Assembly (NCBI GenBank): GCA_013396915.1
Contig: VWZL01000260.1
Location: 8,690 to 72,689 of the forward strand
Origin: Stercorarius parasiticus
Lineage: Eukaryota > Chordata > Aves > Charadriiformes > Stercorariidae
Length of the DNA: 64,000 nucleotides
Direction: 5' to 3'
The notes beneath the pieces are model-generated. The model was not told the DNA's origin. It was given only the letters and a program-made list of their open reading frames with translations, and did not search any database. Of the stretch, positions 33,401 to 45,425 are shown piece by piece; position 1 is the stretch's first letter; every line of letters begins with the position of its first letter. The position numbers and the translations under genes are program-made.

Positions 33401-36400
33401 GACTAGATGCTTCCAAAATTTGAAAAGAAACCTGATCTGGAAACCTTGACAGTCTTCTATTTTATTCAGTTTGGTCACGTTGATTTTCAGAACCCTTTGT
33501 CCACCAAACCATGTTCCACCTTTCTTACGCCTCTGCTGCTCCATGGTGCTTACTGCACGGAGCTGGCATCAGAATTTGTCCAACCTCTAATTTACCCCAT
33601 CAGAGCACTCAGCAGCATCTAATCTTTCATTAGAAACAGAAACTTTCTTAGCACTGCTCAAAGAGCACCTTTAACCCACGATCTTTATTGGAAAACTCCT
33701 CTAAACCAGAGCAAGAGCTGGAGAAGATGGCACACGAGTGCCTGCTAGGAGCCTCAGAGGCACGTGTGGGAAAAAGTTATTTTTCTTCTTTTTTTCCTTT
33801 TAATTCAGCACTTTGACTTAAAAAATGCATCTAGCCAAGCTATGCAAAGAGGGACTTGCTGAACAGAAGACTGTAAGGTAGGATTAGAGGCTCTGCTTAA
33901 GAGAAAATCTGCTTCAGCCTAGAGAACAATCCCACCACAAAATAAAATTAACTTTAAAAGTAATGAGATTTTCCACTGTTAACTTAATAGCAGCAAACCA
34001 CATGTTCTAAACAATGTTTTAATTTTTTTTTTTTGTATAAGGACTCATTTTTAGTAACAAACCCCAGACTATTAGCCCTGCCATTTTTCCACTGCTGGAG
34101 GAAAACGTGGACTCTTGCTGAGCTGCATGGTGAATATCGCAGAGATATTTGAATCTGCCACCAATAAAAAGGCCTCTAAAATGCTAGCATGGAGGAACCA
34201 GTTCAAGGTAGAGGAAATGGAAAAAATGGGAAAAAGAAGAAACATCTCTTTGGATCTTTAGCTCTGTTATTTTTTAGATTATATTTCTTCTGGGCTCCCA
34301 AAATCTTCAGTAACAAACAAGTTTTCTTTTAAAAAGTATTAAGTTATCAAAACATTTGCCAGGTCCTAATATTAAATCCTAGCAGTCAGCAATGTTTAAG
34401 TTCAGCCATATCATTTTGCTGAGTAAGTAACGCTAAAACTTAAAGTTTTCCCCTCAAAATGATCTTTCCAAATGAGATTGATATTGTGAGAAAAAAAGAA
34501 AAAAGAGAAGGACGCCTTCATCGTGAGGAATTATGGAATTAATTTTCTTTATACACTCTGTTTGCACAAGACATTTTTGTTAACTCTTAATAAAAATACC
34601 ATTCAGCTGCTACTTTCATTGTTTTTATCCTGGGACCAATACAACATTGTCATTATTGCATATAAAGTGCTGTAAAAACAAATCTAATTTGTTAAGTTTA
34701 TTTTGATAAGAAATAAATATAAAGGTAGTGCATAGTTTGTACAGTGCTGCTATCATAGGACTCCTGGGTATAATTTATATAAAGAAAATAAAAAAGCATA
34801 CATAACTTTCTAGTTGATTTCCTTTAACAGGGCTAATTGAAAACAGTTTCTGTTATTTAAAAGTAATTTATTTTAAATATACTTTTTAAAACAAAGTTCT
34901 TATTGATATCCATTTTAAGTATAATATTATCTCAGTGTGGGATACAAGTAAAAGGTCAAATCTTGTAGGAGTATTTTCTGTATGACTCAGTTCTGATCAC
35001 AGATAAACTTATCAGGGAAACCAAATTAGTTAACCTTTTCAGTACCGAAAGCTTGTTTTAACAGGCCACGATGGTTTCTTTCACAAATACTGAACTTCAA
35101 AGCTCCTACTTTTGTTCTGAAGCATGAAAAAGAGAGTGCTAATTTCCCTTTTCTCTATCTGATAAAAGGCAAAGGCTGGGGATTTTAACATGAAGTTAGA
35201 CTTGTTGAGATTCAGTATATAGGTACGGAAAGCAATACGTTCTTAATTGGTAGTCAAGAGTTGTTGTGCACAGTGACAGAGCAACAAAAATACGCAATTT
35301 TTTTACTTTCATTATGCCTTTAACTTATGGACATTGTACAAGAAAATATTTTTTCTTGTCCGGTAGCACCATCCTTATGTATGGGCCTGATTACTGGAGC
35401 GCTGAAAGAGGCTGTATGAACAAAATGGCTGTATGCGGCATATCTCCAGGAACCAGCCTCTTTCCATATTGCTTGATAGTTTGCTCAATTCCTGTCCTGT
35501 TAACTGGTTTGTGACATTTCTCAGAAGTCCCCTTCTGCTCTGCTTCCTTTTTCGTTCCCATCACAGCGGCGCCAAGGATTCAATGGCTTGGGTCGCTTCA
35601 ATACATGTAGCCAAACTCAACACCAGAAACTGCCCTTCTTTCCTAAAGCCAAATCCGGAGTGACTGAAAGGCTTTAATGGACTTCAGATTTGGGACCACA
35701 CTCATGTTTGAGAAAAACTCTCCCAGACGTTCATGAGCTGAAGCCCTCTTCATAGTCTTTGTGCAATCTCACCTCTATTTAATGCGCGATTTAATGTGGC
35801 AGCTGGGGGACAGTTTGACTCATGAAGGGTTTTGCCTGCAAACTCACTCCTGCCACCTTTACTCATTTTGCACAGTATATACTCTCGCTGACTTGTGTGA
35901 AGAAGATGAGCTCCAAGAGATTAACAGTGCTGAAGTCTTCCTCCAAACAGCTCCTGGAGAGCTACATTTCAGACATTATCCAGTGGAGAACTCTTGAGAT
36001 GCAGATATTCATGATATTTCTCATATTCAGTGAAGTAAATGCATTAAAAATATCCAAGGGTGAAGATATCCAGAAATCTGAAGGTCAAAGCAGACACAGC
36101 GCTAGCTGAGCTGTAGGAGTATACTGATTCTGCACAGTAAAAAGCAAAAACAAAAGTCTGTAAGGCATGTCCCAAGTTGAACTTGAATGGGCTTGGGGTG
36201 GAAATTTTGTCCAGCCCTTGTCATATGCAGTGAAACATTCGTCTCATGCTGGCAGTGGCAATTAACTTCTTTTTTCGTCCGTAATTTACAAAATATGAGC
36301 AAGTAGGTAGTTAAAGCATTTCTATTCTTCCATGAATGGAATATTTTGACGTGGTATTTTCTAAGCAGAAAAATAACTGGCGCTTGGGGAATGACTTTGT

Positions 36401-37905
36401 CACTCTCACAGAATGTAATTTCATCCAAACGGGCAAAATAATGCAATCATCCGGGCAGATAATGCAGCACACTCGGCATACATGGGCAGTGAAGATAGCC
36501 TTTTATTCCATGAACAAGAGATGATTGCTCTGGAAAACTTGCTGGATCACTTCTAATTATTAAGAGAGTAAATTCATGGTTTCTTCGTGGGCTAGTCACA
36601 CTGTGTAGTAATTTCTTTTTTGTTCTGTTTAAATTTAGATTGGTTATTCATACTTCCTGGCAGTGGTTATAGGAGGAGGATGACTGAGAATTTGGTAGGT
36701 GAGTTAATCTCATCTTTAGTGTGTCTCTAGAGACACCCACTTTCCCTTCATATGACTCGTCACCAAGAAGTCTTGCAGAGCGAGACCGAAGTACTGACCT
36801 CCTGCATCCCTCCATCTTCTCTTCTACCCTATTTTTCCTGCTTCCCCTTTTTCTTCTGCACATTTCTCATTTTTCAGCCCCTCTCACCAGCCTGCCACTT
36901 GGGTCACCTCCGCACATGCCTCCTGCCTTCAGACGCCTGGTGGAATTGATGTCATTTGAGGCTGAGGAGTCAGTGCTTAGGTGGCTGCTGACTCAATGGG
37001 GTGCAGCCCTGAGGTCCCCAGCAAAACTCCATCTCCAGCCCCGTATCCTGAAAAGGAGCATGCTCTTAACGTCAGAAAGGAATCGCTCAAACATCAGAAC
37101 TACTGAAGCCAGGTGGATTTGTATAACGGGTGAGCACAAACTGGTGTTGAAGCCATTCTCCGTGTGGAAGTGTTATAGGTCCTTCCCCCTACAGTAGGTG
37201 TCAGGGGACATAATAATAACGTATAGGTTCATACCACAGCACCACTTTCAGTCCAAGCGCTTGTAGAGATTGTGTATGGGTCTCCTCTCTTCTATTTGGC
37301 CAATTATTTTCAAGCAGCTTTTAGAAATGCTGGTGACTTTGAGATTCTTGTCCCTTTTGGCTCCCTTGGCCAAGGAGTTCAGCCACTTTTCCAAGGGGAA
37401 AGGCTCAGACATGCACACACAGACACTGAAACTGCCTTACAAAACAGGGCTAAGTTATAAATGACAGAGAAGTCTTTTTGGTGTTCTTACAGTAGTGGTT
37501 ATGTTTGCCATTGGTGAGGATTTTCAGCAGGAATTTTTCCCCAGCTGTGATGTGTCTACGTGTTTCTCTTTCTGACTTACACTGAAAGATGATTGAAACA
37601 GGCCTCGGATGTGCTACCGGTCTCGTTATCTGAGATAATGAGGCTAAGGGAGATTGCAGATGGCTCAATGCATCTTTTAACAGATATATTAAAAAATTGT
37701 CCTGATGTCAGAGAAGTATACAAACCCTGTGCGATAAATCTGCCTGGTGAACCTCACAGCTGCTGAGTTCTGATGTGTGCTCTCCAGTGCTTCTGCTCCT
37801 AAAAAAGTCAGCTTTTAAATAAAGCACTGCCAAAACCTAGCATCTCGAAAGTCACCACTGAGTGAGTGACTGGGGTGGCTGTACCTCTCCCCGCTGCCCC
37901 CCCAG
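27466..37905. other. Long AT-rich non-coding stretch, no repeat family recognised
   Basis: About 10 kb without a CR1 tail, which is a long gap compared with the rest of the window. It contains AT-rich runs at 28990-29045, a poly-T tract at 29344-29358 and many AATAAA words expected from composition. Frames at 36102-36446 (minus) and 36721-37197 (plus, 158 codons) have no recognisable domain. Conserved non-coding elements could be present, but conservation cannot be judged from one sequence. Confidence 0.45.
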
Positions 37906-38016
37906 GTTGTGAGCGTTCGACGTGTCCAGGGTTGCCTCTGGTCACAAAGCGAGAGCTCGGCCCCGTGCTTTGCTCAGCAGTGGAGCGCGCGCTCCCTTTT
38001 CTGCTGCAACCCTACG
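37906..38016 (+). other. Exon-like segment flanked by consensus splice sites
   Basis: A pyrimidine-rich run ending in CCCCCCCAG (37896-37905) precedes a 111-base CpG-rich segment, which is followed by ACG|GTGAGC at 38014-38022. The length is a multiple of three, and at least two frames are open through it. Translation gives no recognisable domain. A cassette or non-coding RNA exon is possible, but splice-like sites occur often by chance. Confidence 0.2.
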
Positions 38017-38567
38017 GTGAGCACGGCTGTCGTGCTGCCACACTCTCATCCTGCTTGGGGAAACAGTTTCCAGGTTTTAGCAGTCAAAATTGGAGAACTT
38101 TAAAGCCTAGCGGGGCTATTAAATGCTAAAATGATCAAATACCGCCAAGGTTTGTAGGGAGAGGTGATAGTTTTGAGCTGGAGGAAGGTTATTTTATTTT
38201 TCCCCCAAATATGTTGGTCTCGGGGAAGATATTACCTCTTTCCACAAACCTCACCACACTTAAAGCCCTAGACTGTCCTGGCTGCAACAACAGTAAAGTA
38301 GCTTCAGCTTTTTATTTTCTTTTCCATTTCAAGCCCTCTAAATTATATGTTGACATTCTCACTGCTAGCTGAAGAGGACGATATCTCACAATGTTCCCGT
38401 CTCCATGTGGGACACGTGGCATGATGTTGAAGAATATGCCCAGAGCAGTGTAACGTGGATTTTACCTGCAGCCAGGTATGAGGAGTGAAAGTTGTAGTGG
38501 CTGCCAAAGGATGGGTTCATAAAGAAGTTGGATACTTGGGATCGAAAATGGGGAGCTGTGAGTGTTT
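38017..38567. other. Spacer before a CR1 copy
   Basis: Nothing recognised. Confidence 0.5.
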
Positions 38568-39253
38568 TGAAGGATCAGTACTTGGTGGACGAGAAGCTTG
38601 ACATGAGCAGGCAATGCGCACTTGCAGCCCAGAACGCCAGCTGCATTCTGGGCTGCATCAGGAGAAGCGTGGCCAGCAGGTTGAGGGAGGTGATTCTCCC
38701 CCTCTGCTCTGGTGAGACCCCACCTGGAGTACTGTGTCCAGCTCTGGAGTCCTCAGCACAAGAAGGACATGGACCTGTTGGAACGGGTCCAGCGGAGGGC
38801 CACAAAGATGATCAAAGGGCTGGAGCACCTATGCTATGAGGACAGGCTGAGAGAGTTGGGGTTGTTCAGCCTGGAGAAGAGAAGGCTCCGGGGAGACCTT
38901 ATAGCGGCCTTCCAGTACCTAAAGGGGGCCTACAGGAGGGATGGGGAGGGACTCTTTATCAGAGAGTGTAGTGATAGGATGAGGGGTAACGGTTTCAAAA
39001 TGAAAGAGGGGAGATTTAGATTGGATATCAGGAAGAAATTCTTTCCTGTGAGGGTGGTGAGACACTGGAACAGGTTGCCCAGAGAAGCTGTGGATGCCCC
39101 ATCCCTGGAAGTGTTTGAGGCCAGGCTGGATGAGGCTTTGAGCAACCTGGTCTAGTGGGAGGTGTCCCTGCCTATGGCAGGGGGGTTGGAACTAGATGAT
39201 CTTTAAGGTCCCTTCCAACTCAAACCGTTCTGTGGTTCTACGATTCTATGATT
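38568..39253 (+). mobile_element. Young CR1 LINE, 3' end with ORF2 C-terminal domain
   Basis: This 5'-truncated copy starts at the codons for V-D-E-K-L-D-M-S-R-Q-C (about 38586) and continues through A-L-A-A-Q-N-A-S and R-S-V-A-S-R. A small deletion at about 38705 shifts the frame at the 'ctctgctctggtgagacc' site. The C-terminal domain is then open for 147 codons (38712-39155), with [35 protein letters not shown] and the normal terminal tag stop. The tail has 'aaggtcccttccaact' and diverged octamers. It is about 94% identical by eye to the copy at 61.3 kb, so both belong to one young subfamily. Confidence 0.95.
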
Positions 39254-42200
39254 TCTTTTGGCTTCAGCTTCATGCAAAGCTGGAGCATCTCTCACTGGCA
39301 AAGAAATTGTCCTTTTTGACTGAAGTGATAAGCAATTGACTGAGGGTTTCTGTTTCCCAGTGCCTCATGTTCCTGAGTACAGATGTCCATCATTAGTGAT
39401 TATGGACTTTAAACCTTTCCACAATTACTGTGGCTGCAGCTCTGCAAATAGGAAACGATAGTGAGATGCAATAACTGAGCGTGGTCCTATCGTGTTTGTG
39501 TGGTCTTCTCTAAACGTTGACTAAACACAGTGTCCCTCCACAGCTGATTTTTCCCTGCAATATATTATCTCTAATAAAGCTGAAGCCATACAATTCACCC
39601 GTTACCCTCCCACTGCATTTTTATGTTCTGAGAACAAAAAAATTAACTTTTTTTTTTTTCCTTTTGGCTTGGGGGAGAAAATATATATGCTTTTAATGTG
39701 CTCTTCGACTTATTACCCAGCTGCGGAAAGTGTTCCAGTATGCAAGTACAAGAGATGTGTTTATGTGTCTGGTCATCTCTGGAATGCGTAGCCACTGAGT
39801 GAAAGGCTGGGAAACTCTTGCGGGACGGCTGTGCCGATGGTGACCTGCCAGCACCGTCAGCCTGGTCTCTGATGGTGGAGAGGGAACATGGGTCCCTCCG
39901 CAGCACTGAGAGGGTCTCCAAGCAAGCTTGGAGCACGCAAGCTGGAAGGATGCTCCATACATCTCCTGGAGTTTGCTTGGGCCCCTTAGTGCCTTACAGC
40001 CGGCACTCAGCAGTTTGTAGGATTGAGCTTCTGCTGGCTGAAGAGAAAAAAATCCTCATTTGCCCAGGATTTCTGTGTGTGCAAAAGGCCTACTAGAAAA
40101 CTGTCGAAACTAAAGTGATCACACATGTCCTTCAGCTTAGGAAAAGAGAGCTCTAAGTGAGAGCATGTGTGCGCCGACTCTCGGGCTGAGAAAACGTCAG
40201 TCTGATGTGCTTGGGAAGTTCATATTGATACAAACAGGGAGGCTCCCTGCTGCCCACAGATTTCCCACATAAAAGTCCTACTGGTAGCCGTGGGAACTTA
40301 GCAGCAGCCACGCTGTGGCTAAAGTCACCACTCTAAAAATGTAGTGAAATTAGTGTTCATAAAAGTGAAAAACACGCCACAAGAATGAAGAAGTTCTGAT
40401 TCACAGCCATGAAAATTACATGAGTTCTGGCATTAAAAAAAAAAAAAAAAGCAAAATTTTGCAGTTATTCTGGCTGCGGAAAGGCATTGCTGGTGAATTT
40501 TAAAAAAGTTCCTTTGAGCAAAAATCTTTGGCTTCTTGCAAATCAATTTGTTGCACCAAAACATAAAAAAAAACCCCCAAGTCATGCCTGTGATGTGACA
40601 CTGGCCCTTCTCACCAGCCCTGTGGAAAGGGCCGATCCTGTGCTGCACAGTGGCCCCTAGTGAAACTGAGTAGTTTGTTCCAGAGTCTGCGAAATAATTT
40701 CCAGCAGCTGGGTTGTTACTAATTTCAGTTCTGCCTTCGATCTGACCCTCACCTCACTCAAACTATGCTACTCGCTTCACATATTTTTAAGGCAAAAAAC
40801 GCTCAAAAATCCATGGGAGGGTCTGATGGCCCCACAGGCTTATCCCAGTGTAAATTGAACATGAACCTGGGACCCAGAGGCAAAGGTAATACTAACAATA
40901 ATGCAGCTGTTGTAGCTTAACAGTATCATTGAGCACCATTTTCAGTTTGAAGGGCCCTTTTTTGACTTTTTGTGCTATGCCTACCGTAAGGAGAAGGGAT
41001 GGCTGTGCCAACTGTGACTCTTGCTGCTAGAATCTGGATTTGTATGTTGTACCTCTGTTCCAGTTACAGGGACTCATCTTCAAACAGGTACTCTTTTCCC
41101 TCACAGCTTTTTTTTTCCCCTGCACCACAAGGATTTGAAACATCGACTCCGTAGTCAAAAGCACTGGATGAGGCTCTCTCCCTGCGTCCTATCAAGCCTG
41201 TTTTCCTCGATTTTCCAGGAGAGATGCCACGAAGTGATGAGTATCATCCTCCCCTTGGTCCTCACGGTGTTCCCTCTGCCACCACATCTTCTCGCTGCGC
41301 AGCCGCTGAGCTGACCCCCTGGTCCAGCCAGCGATTGTGCTGGCTGGGCAGATACCACCTTCCCATCCCCACCCCCACTCCGGCAACAGCTTATGACAGC
41401 AGCAATCTTAAAAATAAAACAGGAAATGATTTCAATAGGGGATGTGGTGGCTGACAGAGAAAAGTGGAGTAGGTCTGAAGCGCAGTTGTTCTTTCATGTG
41501 AGCACCGGGGCCCTGCAGAAATGTTCCAGGGGAATGAATGTTTGCGCAGCCTTTCATGTGGCAGCGGGACCCGCGCTTGTTTTTTGTTGTTGCTGCTACC
41601 GAGACCTATTGTGGTGGCTTGTCCTCGTGCCCTGGGTCCGAATGCTGCCGGTTGCCACGTGGCAGCATTTTGCTGGGGCTGTGTGGCCCCGGGGCGCTAT
41701 CGGCACATCCTCGCTAGTCCTTGGGCATTGCCTGGTGATCTGGCCCGTGTTTGGGCCACCCTTGATAATCCCTCGACTTCAACATCGCAACTACTTCCTT
41801 GCATTACCTGCAGCTGGGATAGCTGTGCTCTGGCCAATAAATAATTAACTTGCCCGCCACATTCCAGTATGAGATACCATTTTGGTCTTGTGCCTGAAGG
41901 AAACACCTACCCAATCTTCTATTCTTTCTGAGAAGAACCTTTAGCACCTGATTAAATTATTGAATGGGAAGGCTTTGGATGCCCCGGTCCTACATGTTGC
42001 TGTGAGCTTTTCATCCTCCCTGTTTTCTCCTGGGGGACTGGTTGGAAGGAAGAAGGGGTCTGGGTGAGCGCTGCCCTGGGAATGTCAAGCAGACGGAGCC
42101 TCAGAAAGCTCGTTGGCCTCGGAAAGCTGTTTTCTTGGAGGTAATGACTTGGGCTTGGAAATGCACTTTTGATCTGCTTCCACCAGCTTTGTATTTGTAG

Positions 42201-42402
42201 GGAACATTTATTTTTCTCACCAGCTGAGTTAAGTGTTTTTTCCTGTAGGATCCAAATGCTTGGAATAGAGGTTCAAATCCTTCTTTGCCTTCAAACACAA
42301 ACATACCATATCTGGGTCAGGAAGTCCCTGACCTCCAAATCACTGGAGGTTGACAGAGTATATCATAGTAGTTTTATTATAGGCTCGCCCTGGTCTTGTA
42401 CT
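39254..42402. other. Non-coding stretch
   Basis: No gene supported. A poly-A tract lies at 40435-40450. GC content is raised and CpG is moderately dense at 41560-41720, without promoter-like sites that I trust. Frames of up to 151 codons at 41393-41848 are overlapping and lack domains. Confidence 0.5.
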
Positions 42403-42505
42403 CTTCCCTAGGCATCCGCTATTGCCAGCATTAGAGACGGGCTATTGGGCTAGAGGGACCTTTGGTCTGACCTCCTATGGACATTTTTATGGTCTTTTGT
42501 CTTTA
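42403..42505 (+). mobile_element. Ancient CR1 3' end
   Basis: 'gggctattgggctagaggga', 'cctttggtctgacctcctat' and 'ggacatttttatggtctttt' closely match the terminal block of the old sauropsid CR1 type ('actgggctagatggacc', 'ttggtctgacccagtatgg', 'ttcttatgttctta'). Its preceding 'ccgctattgccagcattag' fits the segment just upstream. It is distinct from the bird-specific 'attctatg' tails. Confidence 0.75.
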
Positions 42506-44994
42506 TCTGGGGCCTCTAGAGGCTAATAAAGATTTTGTAAATATAAAGAATTCATTGTGATCCAAGAAGAAGTCGTGAGCATAGGAGGGCTCTCCCAGCC
42601 CCGCGCTCCCTGGGAGCAAAGGTCTGATAAGAGAAGTGGGTGTCTGGCAAGTGCTGATGAAACAACTTCCAAAGTCTATCAGTTGCTAGATAGATGGTCC
42701 TCAGTGGGTAATGAAAATAACTGTTTCTGGACACTTCTTAGCATACACTTCTTCATACAGTGTAAGATTTAACGATTTTATACAGTATGAAATTTATCAT
42801 TTAGGTTTGCTTTTAGCACTGGTCCACGGCCTCATTGGAAACAGCAGATTTGCCTATCTCCTTTGGCTTCTTAAATGGTTTTTTCAAAGGCTAAAGAGGT
42901 CTCCCAAGAGGTCCCATGTCCCCCTTGCCAAGCCCTGAAGGCCTGCTGAGAAGCGTGGGTAACCAGGGCTTGTTGTTTGCTGTTATCTAAGTGGAGCAAC
43001 TCCAGTATCACGAAGCTGTGCACGGGTGTCGGGCTGGCTGAGACACATAGTGCTTGTGCTGCCGCTGGAGATGAACTCTGAGATATCCTCAGTGCACCAG
43101 GAAATGCCAAGGGGGTTTTGAGACAGCAGAAAAGCATCTGCCGAGACTCCTCTGAGGCTTGTTTTCTCTTCTGCCCCTCTCTTCTCTCTGCTTGGTCAGA
43201 GGGAGCAAGCGGGACAGAAATCCCTTGTGTAATTCAGTTTTCCTTTCCCCTTTTCAGTTTGCTTTTAAAAAGCAGTTCTGCATGAGGTAGAGCATCCTGA
43301 CAACTGAGAAGGGACCTCAGCCAGGTGATGAGGAAGGCTTGACCAACTGGCCCCAATACCAAACCCATGCCCGTCCCTCTTTGGGGCTTCTGACCCAAAG
43401 CCACTGAGCCAGATGCGGGGAGAGGAAAGAAAAAGGGCATGTTTGTTCCCACAGGTGGCGTGAAAAAAAATTCAAAAATCTTCAGACAAGGATTTGCAAA
43501 AATCCTGTTCATTTTTCCATCTTCCTTCGCTCTTCCAAGCCTAGAAAAATCCCCTTCAGTACGACATTAAGCCTGTAAGAAGTCCTGTTCTCTTTTTAGT
43601 CAGATGTTGATGAATAGTTTAGAGCTCTGGTTTCCAAGTCCTGCCTGAAGCTGCTTAACCTTCTCTTGCTTCGTTGCAATCCCCCTGTCTTGAGCTGGAG
43701 TTTCGGTATTGACAGTTGTAAAGAAGAGGCTATTTTTAAAACCAGGCTCTCCATTTGTGTTTTGCGTACTTCCAAAATACTCCCAAAAATTCGGATCTCT
43801 GTGTGCCCAGCCCTGCCACCCCCTGTGCCCGAAAGGCTCGCAGCCCTGCCTCTGCAGCCAGGGCGCATCACCCGCATGGAAAATTCAGTAGAGCTCCTCC
43901 AGTTACCCTGGGGAGGAAAAGGAAGGTTTCACATGCGCAGTTGGTGCTTTCCCGTGTATTTTACAGCTTTAAAAAAATCCAGCATTTTAATCGGGAAGAG
44001 CAAAGTGTATGGTCCTGCTTAAAAGCTTTTTAAGTGACACATTGCAGCTTAAGAGGAGTCAGCAGTTTGCTTGATGTTATTCAAGTGTCAATGCGATATA
44101 CAGCCTGAAAAAAAACCACTTCACACTGAAAAATACTCCCTTCTCACAGGACCGATTGAAATGGCCGGTGGGGATTCTGCTACGAAACTAGAAAACACCC
44201 CAGCAGCAAACCCCTGGCGACTCACGGGGAGTGTCAGCCCCTTCTAGAAAGTTAAAAGTGCCTGAACATAAATAAGCGCTTTTAAAACCGTTATGGCTGC
44301 CTGTGCATGCATCTCGCTTGTCCAGTCTGTGGGGACACTTGTTACTCATTCGGGGAGGGAGGTGAAGATCACTGAAGTCAATAGAAAGACGCAGAGTGAT
44401 TTCAGGTGGTTTTAGGTGAGGTCACGCACTTTGCTCCCTCCGACTGACGGCGTCCTCCGTGTTCGCTGCCATCCAAGCCTTCGGTGGCCTCTACAGCTGT
44501 GACAGCAGTTTCTGAATTGCAGTGAGAAGATGCAGTTCTGAAGGTTCATGTTCCTGAGATGCTGGCCTGCCCCAGCCCCCTCATGCCATGAGCCAGGGGC
44601 TTCTACAAACATGGCCAAGAGCATCCCTCCGCTGATGGTAGACGAAGTAGACATGGAACCGAAGGCTTTTGAACTTCTTTTTGGTTAACAAAAACTAAAG
44701 GCTGTTTTTCTTACCCAAATGGCATAAGGTAAGAAGGTTTATGGAGGGATTAATGGCGTCCTTTACTGAAATGCTACAGTCACAAACATCTGCATGGCTT
44801 TAGTGCAACCAGAGTCTACACACAGGATTTACTGAAAGGCAGCAAACGTGCGGGCACACCAAAATGGATGGATCCGACTAAACTTCAAGGGCTGGGGAGT
44901 AAAAAGGGCAAAACTCCAAAGCTGCAGCTTACTGCCTGTTTTTTTTAACATAAATATGTCCACAAAATAGTTGGTGTCCGCAGTCTTTTTTTTT
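42506..44994. other. Non-coding stretch
   Basis: Nothing recognised apart from 'actgaagtcaatagaaagac' at 44371, which shares a motif with the repeats near 19 kb. Confidence 0.5.
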
Positions 44995-45425
44995 TCGGTA
45001 GCCAGTGGCGTTACCCAGAGGTGAACGCTGCAGCCGGGGCTCTCCCTGTGAGGGGAGGTTGGCGGCGACGCCCACATCCCACAAAACCCCACCGAGGAGG
45101 AAAACCGCTCCCACGGGGCTGCTCCCACACTGGCTCTGGCTGAGGAAAACGGGGCGCTGGCTCGGGGCGGCGACGGCGGGGGGGGGACAGCTGTTGAGGG
45201 CGCAGACAGCCAGCCACCCACCCACAATGTCTGCAATGCACACAGCTGCTGCCTGGCTGCGTTACAGAGGTGCCTCCGCCGCAGCACATGGGCCGCCTGC
45301 GATACCCGGGGGGTGGTGGTGGTGGTGTGGGGGGGGCTACGAGCCCGGCGCTCGCGGGGGGCGATATTTTACAAGCCCGTTTTTCCCCGGCACTGCAAGT
45401 GCAGGCACGCTTTTATGGCATCTAG
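44995..45425. promoter_or_regulatory. Second CpG-rich block with G-quadruplex-type runs
   Basis: CpG-dense, GC-rich DNA in an AT-rich neighbourhood. It includes 'ctcggggcggcgacggcg' followed by a G9-10 run near 45178-45187. At 45308-45336 six Gs are followed by repeated GGT units and a G8 run, a strong G-quadruplex candidate. Long frames run on both strands (for example 45005-45451 plus and 44829-45287 minus) because stop codons are rare at this composition; no domain is recognisable. It could be a promoter or enhancer CpG island. No TATA box or convincing splice donor was identified. Confidence 0.45.

Noticed and set aside
36721..37197. 158-codon plus-strand open frame
   Set aside because: Low-complexity Ser/Phe/Leu start and no recognisable domain.
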